Assembly (NCBI RefSeq): GCF_001907195.1
Contig: NZ_LVWA01000002.1
Span: 248,001 to 312,000, forward strand
Source: Pontibacter flavimaris
Lineage (GTDB): Bacteria; Bacteroidota; Bacteroidia; Cytophagales; Hymenobacteraceae
Direction of reading: 5' to 3'
Length of the DNA: 64,000 nucleotides
Below are positions 44,601 through 52,019 of this stretch, in pieces; the stretch's first letter is position 1, and each line of letters opens with the position of its first letter. Below the pieces are notes generated by a model. It worked only from the letters and a program-made list of their open reading frames with translations, was not told where the DNA came from and did not search any database. The translations under genes and the position numbers were made by a program.

Positions 44601-44948
44601 AACATCAAATCGGCCACCTCGGTGTTCGACTATATGTTCCGGCTGCTGGGCTACGAGTACCTCAACCGCACCGACCTGGTGCATGTGAAGCCGGAAGACC
44701 CGGAGATCATGGCTGCTGAAGCGCCGCTGCAGGCAGCAGTTGAGCCTCCCGTGGCAACGCCTGCCAGCAATGGCAAAAGCTATAAGGTAGTATCGCAGAG
44801 CCGGACCGTGCTGATGGAGCAAACGCAGCAGGTGCTCGCCAGCATGATGGGCGACGCGCCGGCCTGCAACGTCTGCGGCCACATCACCATCCGCTCCGGC
44901 ACCTGCTACAAATGCCTGAACTGTGGCAATAGCCTCGGTTGCAGCTAG
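41661..44948 (+). CDS. nrdJ: Adenosylcobalamin-dependent (class II) ribonucleotide reductase
   Basis: 1095 residues. Signatures of the B12 enzyme: [14 protein letters not shown] (about 126-139), the phosphate- and cysteine-containing [24 protein letters not shown] (read in two parts, near 385), the barrel elements VIAPTGTIG and [20 protein letters not shown], a C-terminal TSCPD-type domain ([20 protein letters not shown] and on), and a final Cys-rich tail CNVCG...CYKCLNCG for re-reduction or zinc. It makes dNDPs without O2 or a tyrosyl radical, so it would keep working under NO or anoxia. Divergent from ric. Confidence 0.96.
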   Translation: [1095 protein letters not shown]

Positions 44949-44997
44949 GAGCAGTTCCTGATACGAATGACTTATTTCTGATGATTAATTGTTAGAA

Positions 44998-45066
44998 TCA
45001 GGATCTGCGCCTCTCATCCTCTACTAAAAGCATGGGAGGGAGTTAAGGGAGGCTGTAGATCCTGAT
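44998..45066. other. Long hairpin between nrdJ and the truncated hemoglobin
   Basis: ATCAGGATCT (44998-45007) pairs exactly with AGATCCTGAT (45057-45066), with a second inner helix GCCTCTC/GGGAGGC. No T-run. It may end nrdJ transcription or control the hemoglobin leader. Confidence 0.45.
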
Positions 45067-45085
45067 GCTGACATAACTTTATACG

Positions 45086-45481
45086 ATGACGAATAAACAA
45101 GACATACTAACCCTGGACGACGTGAAGCTTTTGGTTGACACCTTTTACACCCGCGTGCGCGCTGATGCGCTGCTGGGGCCGATCTTTGACGAAAGGATAC
45201 AGGACCGCTGGGCGCGCCACCTCGACATCATGTACCGCTTCTGGCAGACGGTGCTGCTGGAGGAACTTACCTATCACGGCAGCCCGGGCACCAAGCACAT
45301 CACGCTGCCTGTTGGCGCCGAGCACTTCGACAGGTGGATCTCGATCTTCTATACCACGCTGGACGAACTGTTTTCCGGCGAGAAGGCAGAGGAGGCGAAA
45401 TGGCGCGCCCAGAAAATGGCTGATATGTTTGCCTCCAAGATAGAATATTACAAGCAAAACAGCGGCAGAACGATTCTCTGA
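45086..45481 (+). CDS. Truncated hemoglobin, group III-like
   Basis: 131 residues. The short globin core runs VKLLVDTFYTRVRADALLG, RHLDIMYRFWQTVLL, then HFDRWISIFYTTL, with the proximal histidine in AEHFDRW and the group III-type FYxxVRxD start. Such globins bind and detoxify NO or O2. It follows nrdJ on the same strand and is 13 bases from the next membrane protein gene. Confidence 0.9.
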   Translation: MTNKQDILTLDDVKLLVDTFYTRVRADALLGPIFDERIQDRWARHLDIMYRFWQTVLLEELTYHGSPGTKHITLPVGAEHFDRWISIFYTTLDELFSGEKAEEAKWRAQKMADMFASKIEYYKQNSGRTIL

Positions 45482-45494
45482 ACCACAGCTATAC

Positions 45495-45914
45495 ATGAAC
45501 TACGAGTCGTATGTGATTCCCGTCATCTTTGTGTGGGTGGGATTCGTGAGCGCCATCAGCTTTATGGAGGCCTGGCTGAAGTTCCGGGCGCCGGGCGTAA
45601 CGCTTCCTATCGGCCTGAGCATCGGCCGCCTGGTCTTTAAGGGATTAAACAGTGTGGAGTGGGTCTTTGGCCTGGCATCTTTCCTGTTGCTTTTCCTGGG
45701 AGGGGGCTTGGGCGGGAGCAATTCATACTTGCTGTACATCCCGTTGCTGCTCCTGCTGCTGCAGACCATCTGGCTGTTGCCCGCCATGAACAAGCGGGCT
45801 GAGCGGGCTATCGCAGGGGCGGAACTCCCTAAGTCAACGCTGCATTTCTACTACATTGGTGCCGAGGTGCTCAAATTAGCGCTCCTGGTTAGCTTCGGAA
45901 TTAGCCTGCTGTAA
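45495..45914 (+). CDS. Four-helix membrane protein next to the hemoglobin
   Basis: 139 residues with hydrophobic helices at about 7-25, 50-70, 78-98 and 118-138. Conserved-looking polar residues include FMEAWLKF and MNKRAERAI. No family recognised with certainty. Thirteen bases after the hemoglobin gene, so they probably form one operon, which suggests a role in NO or O2 handling. Confidence 0.75.
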   Translation: MNYESYVIPVIFVWVGFVSAISFMEAWLKFRAPGVTLPIGLSIGRLVFKGLNSVEWVFGLASFLLLFLGGGLGGSNSYLLYIPLLLLLLQTIWLLPAMNKRAERAIAGAELPKSTLHFYYIGAEVLKLALLVSFGISLL

Positions 45915-45959
45915 AGGCAGTTCGTTTATACTTGCAGTGTGCTGTGCTGCTGTGGGCGC

Positions 45960-47297
45960 CTAGCCGCGTGCTGCTGTCGTTGCAGCGTGGCTACCCACGT
46001 CCTCAACAGCCTGTTGGGGAGCAGGATGATGCTTTTGCCGCAGTTGGGAAAGGAAGAACAGCCCGATGCCCACGGGCAAAAGTATACTTACCCCAAAGAG
46101 CAACTCGTTGAAGTCAGGTATGGCGCCCAGCCCCAGCCAGAGGAACAGCCCCTGCGCGAAAAGGTATGCCTCGCTGCCTATAAAGGCCAGTATAAACAGA
46201 CCCATGCCCCAGCGGCTCATACTTAGCTCAAACTCCACCCAACCCTGTTGCGCCAGCCAGGCAAGTATGAAGAAGCTCACAAACCCGATGAGCACCAGGT
46301 GCAGGTACCCGATGATGAAGAAGCGCAGGTTATAGGCCAGATCCGCCATGTAGGGGAAGGCGGTGGAGAACTGCATCAGCGTCTTCAGTATAAACGCCAG
46401 CGCGGCAAGTATAAGTATGGCCCGCCCCCAGCCCGGGAACAAGGTATAGACCTGCCCACGCACCGGCCACAGCACCCGCACCAGCAAAACCAGCGCCAGC
46501 ACCTGCACCAACGCGGCCAGTCCTCCTACAACGTATACCATAGCACCGGGCTTAATCCAGAGTACCGAGAGCAGGTAGGCAGGCAGGCAGGTCCAGAACA
46601 TCAGCCTGAAAAAAAGCAGGCCATACTTCTGACTAAAGCCGATCTCATACTTCTCGAGCAACCAGACCAGTAGCCCCAGCACCGCGAACGTAAACCAGCC
46701 GTTGTAGAGGAAGTGCAGGTAGAAGTAGATGGCGTTATAGTAAAGCGCCGAGCCGCTGTGCCCCGTGGCCATGATCGGCCCCATCGCCCACGGGCCCAGC
46801 GACGAGAGCGCCAGGAAAAACAGGGCCGCTTTTATGAACCGGAACGACAGGGTATGTACCCCCTGGCTTACGCGCGCGGCCCTGGCGTCTTTCAGGAAAC
46901 AAAGTATAAACCAGTAGCTCAGCAGGATGTGCGCCGTGGAGAACGTGATGGAAATCGCACCGTAACCTTGCACCGGGAAACTGAGCAGCATGCCCAGCAC
47001 CGCCGCCTGCGCCAGCCAGAACTGCCGGAAGTATACTTTCCGGCAGCGCACCTCCGGGGGCAGGTAGGCGTGCAGCAAAGCAATAAAGAGCGCCGGGTAC
47101 AGCCAGCCCAGCAGCGCCGCATGCGAGTGGGCGTGCAGCAGGTGCTTGTAATTAAGCCCTGCCACAGGCGCCACCAGCATCCAGCGCAGCAGCAGGCCCA
47201 GCAGCGCAATCACCACCAGGCTCAGCAAGGCCGACAGTAGCGGAAGCCGCCAACGGTTTATACTTGCGCCAGCAATTTCTCCTCCGGTTTGGGGCAT
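45960..47297 (-). CDS. Second haem-copper-oxidase-like membrane protein
   Basis: 445 residues, about 12 helices. Histidines cluster in HLLHAHSHAALLGWLYPALF (about 52-71), HFLYNGWFTF (near 195) and YLHLVLIGFVSFF (near 333). The first segment resembles the haem-ligand helix of CcoN and NnrS proteins. The full catalytic ligand set is not evident. It is translationally coupled (TAATG, one-base overlap) to the lipoprotein gene upstream. Related in type to the protein at 37576-38886. Function unknown, probably NO-linked. Confidence 0.75.
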   Translation of the reverse strand: MPQTGGEIAGASINRWRLPLLSALLSLVVIALLGLLLRWMLVAPVAGLNYKHLLHAHSHAALLGWLYPALFIALLHAYLPPEVRCRKVYFRQFWLAQAAVLGMLLSFPVQGYGAISITFSTAHILLSYWFILCFLKDARAARVSQGVHTLSFRFIKAALFFLALSSLGPWAMGPIMATGHSGSALYYNAIYFYLHFLYNGWFTFAVLGLLVWLLEKYEIGFSQKYGLLFFRLMFWTCLPAYLLSVLWIKPGAMVYVVGGLAALVQVLALVLLVRVLWPVRGQVYTLFPGWGRAILILAALAFILKTLMQFSTAFPYMADLAYNLRFFIIGYLHLVLIGFVSFFILAWLAQQGWVEFELSMSRWGMGLFILAFIGSEAYLFAQGLFLWLGLGAIPDFNELLFGVSILLPVGIGLFFLSQLRQKHHPAPQQAVEDVGSHAATTAARG

Positions 47298-47737
47298 TAT
47301 TTAAAGTATGTCTGGTACTCACCCAGTCTTTCGGCCAGGCGGTCGCGGGCGGCAAGGGCCGTTTCCGGGTTGTTCGTCTCAAGGGCCTTTACATCCTCCA
47401 GCATCGGCATCAGGTAGGCGTGCAGCATGTCGTGCTCGGTGCCCTGCATGCGGCACTCCTTAAACACCTCCTGGAAACCAAGCTGCATGCCGCGCCCCAG
47501 CTCATTGATGGCGTCTATCGAGTCTGCCTCCGGCTGGTTCAGGTGGTCCTCCATCAGTTGCTGCAGCTGCTGCAAATTGTCATTGGTGGGCTCGTCGGCC
47601 TGCCAGCGCTCCCCGTCATTCAGGGCAAGCGCGGTGGGCGTGGCGTGTGCCTCGCTGTGGCTGGCTTCATCGCCGTGGCCCTGCGAGCAGGAAAACAGCA
47701 TCCCTGCCATGGCCAAAAGTATAAAAGCGTATTTCAT
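47297..47737 (-). CDS. Helical lipoprotein coupled to the oxidase-like protein
   Basis: 146 residues. Lipobox LFSC (Cys17), then a His-rich stretch (SQGHGDEASHSEAHATP), and a mainly helical domain with LQQLQQLMEDHLNQPEAD and CRMQGTEHDMLHAYL. His and Cys near 110 could bind metal or haem. It overlaps the next start codon by one base, so the pair are made together. Family unknown. Confidence 0.75.
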   Translation of the reverse strand: MKYAFILLAMAGMLFSCSQGHGDEASHSEAHATPTALALNDGERWQADEPTNDNLQQLQQLMEDHLNQPEADSIDAINELGRGMQLGFQEVFKECRMQGTEHDMLHAYLMPMLEDVKALETNNPETALAARDRLAERLGEYQTYFK

Positions 47738-47804
47738 GGTATAAAGGTTAAGGTTGATACTTCAGGAAGCAAGGTGGATTACCCCTGCTTTATACTTTCA
47801 TAAT

Positions 47805-48428
47805 TTATACTTCCAGGGCCGGGGCCTCCTGCAGTAGCTGCACCAGGTCCTGCTGCAGCGACTGGCTGCGGTCTTTGGCGTACCAGAGCTGTACCTGCTG
47901 CACCAGCTCGTCGTGCCTCACGTCAGGCTTTGCGGCTTTCAGCTGCCTTACCTGCTCCTGAATGGCCGCCGGCCTTGGGCCCCAGGTAAACACGCGTTCC
48001 CCGGTCGTGGCATCCATACAGATCAGTTTGGGAATGGCGCGGCTTCCGTTGGTCAGGCAGGTATCCATCAGGGCGGGGTTTTCGTCGCGCAGCAAAACGG
48101 TCAGCGTTACGTTTGGCGCCTCCTCGGCGATGGCCGCGATGGCCGGTAAAAGCTGGGCGCCATCGCCGCACCAGGCCTCCACCAGCACCAGCCACTCCCA
48201 GGGCTGCTGGTTCTCCTCCAGCAGGGCCTTTAGCTCGGGCTGCAAGACAAACTGTTTCTCCACACGCTTCATGCGCTGCTGGTTCAGTTTGGTAAAGTTA
48301 ATTCGCTGCTCGCTCTGCTCCTCGCCTGTGGTCTTGTTCTGTACCACCAGCTCGTCTGTTAGCGCTTTAAATTCCTGGTAGGTCATGGGGTTCACCAGTT
48401 CCTGTTTCGTTATGATTGAGGTGTTCAT
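47805..48428 (-). CDS. Thioredoxin-family protein
   Basis: 207 residues. The thioredoxin fold carries LVEAWCGDGAQLLPAI (about 83-98), where the usual second cysteine of CxxC is missing (WCGDG), as in the Bacteroidota 'WCGDS' thioredoxin-like group, and the cis-proline motif RAIPKLI. The N-terminal 60 residues and the C-terminal helix are family extensions. Probably not a classic disulfide reductase. A Fnr-like site overlaps its promoter. Confidence 0.85.
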   Translation of the reverse strand: MNTSIITKQELVNPMTYQEFKALTDELVVQNKTTGEEQSEQRINFTKLNQQRMKRVEKQFVLQPELKALLEENQQPWEWLVLVEAWCGDGAQLLPAIAAIAEEAPNVTLTVLLRDENPALMDTCLTNGSRAIPKLICMDATTGERVFTWGPRPAAIQEQVRQLKAAKPDVRHDELVQQVQLWYAKDRSQSLQQDLVQLLQEAPALEV

Positions 48429-48448
48429 CAGTCTATTATTTGTTCATA

Positions 48449-48456
48449 CAAACGTA
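48449..48456 (-). promoter_or_regulatory. Minus-7 element of the thioredoxin-like gene
   Basis: TACGTTTG on the minus strand, an exact TAnnTTTG, 21 bases before the ATG. There is no TTG at minus-33; a dyad takes that place. Confidence 0.5.
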
Positions 48457-48478
48457 GGCTAAATTCCTCAGCCAGAAA

Positions 48479-48492
48479 ATGATATTCATCAC
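48479..48492. promoter_or_regulatory. Fnr-like operator of the thioredoxin-like gene
   Basis: ATGAT-ATTC-ATCAC, close to the FNR consensus TTGAT-N4-ATCAA. Its centre is about 40 bases upstream of the predicted start, the classic activator position. Confidence 0.45.
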
Positions 48493-48547
48493 CCTTGCCA
48501 GGATACTCCCATACTTCCTGCCGGCCGGTTTGCTCCATTGGCAGAAA

Positions 48548-48561
48548 GTGACACAAATCAT
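48548..48561. promoter_or_regulatory. Second Crp/Fnr-like dyad in the same gap
   Basis: GTGAC-ACAA-ATCAT. It could serve the divergent proline dehydrogenase or be an upstream site for the thioredoxin-like gene. The remaining 48562-48738 shows no exact promoter box. Confidence 0.3.
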
Positions 48562-48738
48562 TTTTGTAGCTGACCAACCTCATCCGCGCGCCGCATAACA
48601 TTGCCTACCTTTCTACCGGAGTTGAAGCTGCCGCCCCGCTGGAACAACCTCATCCCCTGTCCTCATAACTTATCTAAGGGGCTAAAAACGCAAGTAATTA
48701 TCAACATCTGGAACTAAGAACGATTTAATTTTAACACA

Positions 48739-49938
48739 ATGGAGCAGGCTACTGTCACCCAACCCCTACCCGGGCGTTTCGACCCGGAGAACCTGCAGGT
48801 AACCTTCTGCAACAAAACGGACAGCGAAATGAAGCTGGCCTACTTCCTGTTCAGCATGATGGGCAAACCCGCCCTGGTGAAGGCCGGCGGCGCGGCCACC
48901 ACTCTGGCGCTGCGCCTGGGCCTGCCAGTCAAAGGACTGATACGGAACACGATATACAAGCATTTCTGCGGCGGCGAGACCGTGGAGGAGGCGCAAAAGG
49001 CCGTGCAGAAAATGGCGGGTGCGCACGTGCAGACCGTGCTGGACTATGCCGCCGAGGCGCAGGACACGGAAGCCGGGTTTGATGCCGTGCGCGATGAGGT
49101 GCTGCGTAACATTGCCCTGGCCCGCGACAGCCGGAGCTTTTCCTGCATCAGCGTGAAACTGACGGGCATCGGCCGCAACAGCATCTTTAACAAACTGCAC
49201 CTGCGGAAGACGCTGAGCCCCGACGAGCAGGCCGCTTACGACAGGACCACCACGCGCCTGGATGCTATTTGCCGGGCCGCCGCCGCCGCTGACATTACCG
49301 TATACCTGGATGCGGAGGAGAGCTGGCTGCAGAACCCGATGGATGAGCTGGCCGAGGAAATGATGCGCCGCTACAACCAAAACCGGGCCGTGGTCTTTAA
49401 CACGCTGCAAATGTACCGCACCGATCGGGTAGCTTACCTGAAGGCCTGCATTCGTCGTTTCGAGGGCGAGCCTGTTATACTTGGCATCAAGATCGTGCGG
49501 GGCGCCTACCTGGAGAAGGAGCAGCTGCGGGCAAAAGCGCAGGATTACCCCTGCCCCGTGTTCCTCCGGAAAGCGGATACGGACAAAAGCTTCAACGATG
49601 CCATCGACATTTGCCTGGAGAACCTGCACCGCGTGGAACTGTGCGCCGCCACCCACAACGAGCAGAGCATTACCTACCTGACGGAGCGCATCCAGCGGGA
49701 GCACATCAGCAACCACCGGAGCCGCATCCATTTCTCGCAGCTCTACGGCATGAGCGACAACCTGACCTATAACCTGGCCGCCGCCGGCTACAATGCCTCC
49801 AAGTACCTGCCTTACGGCGAGGTGGCCACCGCCGTGCCATACCTTATCCGGCGGGCGGAGGAGAACACCTCCATCGCCGGGCAGATGGGCCGCGAACTGG
49901 CGCTGCTGCAAAAGGAGATGCGCAGGCGCAAACTATAG
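48739..49938 (+). CDS. Proline dehydrogenase
   Basis: 399 residues, the FAD-linked barrel that oxidises proline to pyrroline-5-carboxylate and passes electrons to the quinone pool. Motifs: SCISVKLTGIGR, VYLDAEESWLQNP, FNTLQMYRTDRVAYL, GIKIVRGAYLEKE (substrate and FAD), ATHNEQS and YGMSDNLTYNLA with the C-terminal YLPYGEVATAVPYLIRRAEEN (read in parts). It is monofunctional, without the P5C dehydrogenase domain. It may feed electrons to respiration in this island. Confidence 0.94.
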   Translation: MEQATVTQPLPGRFDPENLQVTFCNKTDSEMKLAYFLFSMMGKPALVKAGGAATTLALRLGLPVKGLIRNTIYKHFCGGETVEEAQKAVQKMAGAHVQTVLDYAAEAQDTEAGFDAVRDEVLRNIALARDSRSFSCISVKLTGIGRNSIFNKLHLRKTLSPDEQAAYDRTTTRLDAICRAAAAADITVYLDAEESWLQNPMDELAEEMMRRYNQNRAVVFNTLQMYRTDRVAYLKACIRRFEGEPVILGIKIVRGAYLEKEQLRAKAQDYPCPVFLRKADTDKSFNDAIDICLENLHRVELCAATHNEQSITYLTERIQREHISNHRSRIHFSQLYGMSDNLTYNLAAAGYNASKYLPYGEVATAVPYLIRRAEENTSIAGQMGRELALLQKEMRRRKL

Positions 49939-49963
49939 CATACCAAGTATAAAACCCTGAAAG

Positions 49964-50002
49964 CAGGCCGGCCAAAGTATAAATTATACTTTGGCCGGCC
50001 TG
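49964..50002. terminator. Bidirectional terminator between proline dehydrogenase and ctaD
   Basis: CAGGCCGGCCAAAGTATAA pairs perfectly with its mirror image around a one-base centre; T-rich flanks on both sides. The centre is a pair of inverted AAGTATA words. Confidence 0.8.
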
Positions 50003-50020
50003 TGTTTTATCAGCCATAGT

Positions 50021-51841
50021 CTAATCGGTGTCCTTGTCGTGGGGCAGGTTGGAGGAGGCCGTTTGCGAGTAGGGCACTGTTTGCGGGATGTAGTCCTCCG
50101 GTGCGCCCGGCTTGCTGTAATCGTAGGGCCAGCGGTACACAGTGGGCAGCTCCCCGGGCCAGTTGCCGTGCCCCAGATCCACAGGCGTGGTCCACTCCAG
50201 CGTGTTGGAGTGCCACGGGTTCTCAGAGGCCCTTCTGCCGCGCCAGATGCTGTACAGGAAGTTGAAGAGGAACACGAACTGCGCAAAGAAGCCCGCTATC
50301 GCCGCAATGCTGATAAAGGTGTTCAGGTCCGTGAAGGTGCTGAACGTCTCAAAACCCGTCCAGTTATAGTATCTCCTCGGGAAACCGGCTATGCCGATGT
50401 AGTGCATCGGGATGAATACCAGGTACACCGCCAAAAAGGTAAGCCAGAAGTGAACAAAGCCTAGTTTCTCATCCATCATGCGGCCAAACATTTTCGGGAA
50501 CCAGTGGTATACCCCGCAGAACATGCCAAAGAAGGCCGCTGCCCCCATCACCATATGGAAGTGCGCCACCACAAAGTAAGTGTCGTGCACCTGTATGTCA
50601 ACTGAGGCGTTTCCGAGTATGATGCCCGTCAGGCCCCCCGAAATAAAAATAGAGACGAAGCCAATGGCAAACAGCATGGCGGTGGTAAAGCGGATGTTGC
50701 CGCGCCAGAGCGTAGCCAGCCAGTTAAACACCTTCACCGCCGACGGCACGGCGATGATCAGCGTGAGGAACATGAACACCGAGCCCAGGAACGGGTTCAT
50801 CCCCGACACAAACATGTGGTGCGCCCACACCACGATGGACAGCACGGAGATACCGACCATCGAGCCGATCATGGCCCGGTAGCCAAAAATAGGCTTGCGG
50901 GCGTTGGTGGCAATCACCTCGGAGGTGATGCCAAAGGTCGGCAGGATCACGATGTATACTTCCGGGTGCCCCAGGAACCAGAACAGGTGCTGGAAAAGGA
51001 TAGGGCTGCCGCCCGAGTTGGACAGCGCCTCCCCGGCAATGTAGATATCGGAAAGGAAGAAGCTGGTGCCGAAGCTGCGGTCGAAGATGAGCAGGATGGC
51101 TGCCGACAGCAGCACCGGGAACGACAAAAGTCCCACAATGGCCGTCAGGAGGAGGGCCCAGATAGTCAGCGGCAGGCGAGTCATGGACATGCCCCTTGTT
51201 CTGAGGTTGATGACCGTGGTGATGTAGTTGATGCCGCCCAGCAGCGTGGAGGCGATGAACAGCGCCATGGCGATAAGCCAGAGCGTCATGCCGGCGGCAG
51301 AGCCCTGGATGGCTTCGGGCATAACGCTGAGCGGCGGGTACACCGTCCAGCCGCCGGCGGCAGGCCCAGTATCCAGAAACAGCGACCAGAACATGATAAG
51401 GCTGGAGAGGAAGAAGAGCCAGTACGAGAGCATGTTCATGAAGCCGGAGGCCATGTCGCGGGCCCCGATCTGCAGCGGGATGAGCAAGTTGCTGAAGGTG
51501 CCGCTCAGGCCCGCCGTCAGCACGAAGAACACCATGATGGTGCCGTGCATGGTAACCAGCGCCAGGTAAAACTCGGGGTTGATTTTGCCGTTCTCGATCC
51601 AGCCACCCAGGATAGGCTCCAGGAACGTGAAGGTTGCCTCGGGCCAGCCCAGCTGCAGGCGGAAGATCACCGACAAAAAGCTGCCGATAAAGGCCCAGAA
51701 GATGCCCGTGATCAGGTACTGCTTGGAGATGGTCTTGTGATCCTGGCTGAAAACATACTTCTCGAAAAAATTCTGCTTATGATGCTCGTGCTCCTCGTGT
51801 ACAGGATGCACCCCGCTGTGGGTAATGTCGGTAGTGGCCAT
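50021..51841 (-). CDS. ctaD: Cytochrome c oxidase subunit I (aa3-type)
   Basis: 606 residues with 12 helices and an extended C-terminus. Catalytic residues are all present: low-spin haem ligand in MHGTIMVFF, the His-Tyr cross-link in GHPEVY, the CuB pair in VVWAHHMF, AVKVFNW with the K-channel lysine, and VAHFHMVMG with the haem a3 and low-spin haem histidines. It pumps protons while reducing O2. Subunits II and III are not adjacent, so this is an orphan copy placed between NO genes and the nos operon. Confidence 0.95.
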   Translation of the reverse strand: MATTDITHSGVHPVHEEHEHHKQNFFEKYVFSQDHKTISKQYLITGIFWAFIGSFLSVIFRLQLGWPEATFTFLEPILGGWIENGKINPEFYLALVTMHGTIMVFFVLTAGLSGTFSNLLIPLQIGARDMASGFMNMLSYWLFFLSSLIMFWSLFLDTGPAAGGWTVYPPLSVMPEAIQGSAAGMTLWLIAMALFIASTLLGGINYITTVINLRTRGMSMTRLPLTIWALLLTAIVGLLSFPVLLSAAILLIFDRSFGTSFFLSDIYIAGEALSNSGGSPILFQHLFWFLGHPEVYIVILPTFGITSEVIATNARKPIFGYRAMIGSMVGISVLSIVVWAHHMFVSGMNPFLGSVFMFLTLIIAVPSAVKVFNWLATLWRGNIRFTTAMLFAIGFVSIFISGGLTGIILGNASVDIQVHDTYFVVAHFHMVMGAAAFFGMFCGVYHWFPKMFGRMMDEKLGFVHFWLTFLAVYLVFIPMHYIGIAGFPRRYYNWTGFETFSTFTDLNTFISIAAIAGFFAQFVFLFNFLYSIWRGRRASENPWHSNTLEWTTPVDLGHGNWPGELPTVYRWPYDYSKPGAPEDYIPQTVPYSQTASSNLPHDKDTD

Positions 51842-51869
51842 AGGCTGAAGTGGTTAGATAACACGAAAG

Positions 51870-51891
51870 GCCCTTTAACGCTTTAAAGGGC
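51870..51891 (-). other. Hairpin in the ctaD leader
   Basis: GCCCTTTAA-cgct-TTAAAGGGC, perfect 9-base stem about 30 bases upstream of the ctaD start. Confidence 0.45.
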
Positions 51892-52019
51892 AGCAGCTTA
51901 TAGTGCGGGTGCCGCTAAACCATACATACTGAGTTTGGTAAGGAAAAGATGTATTTTCCGGGGGTAATATTTGATGTTGCCACTGACAACGAGGGGTTTC
52001 TGCCGCTGGTCCGCCGGCT

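Noticed and set aside
48766-49911. Open frame of 381 codons opposite proline dehydrogenase
   Set aside because: His/Val/Leu-rich shadow of the true gene, with no recognisable motif.
50816-51886. Open frame of 356 codons opposite ctaD
   Set aside because: Composition (Arg, His, Gly, Gln) is that of an antisense shadow; the sense strand encodes all oxidase residues.
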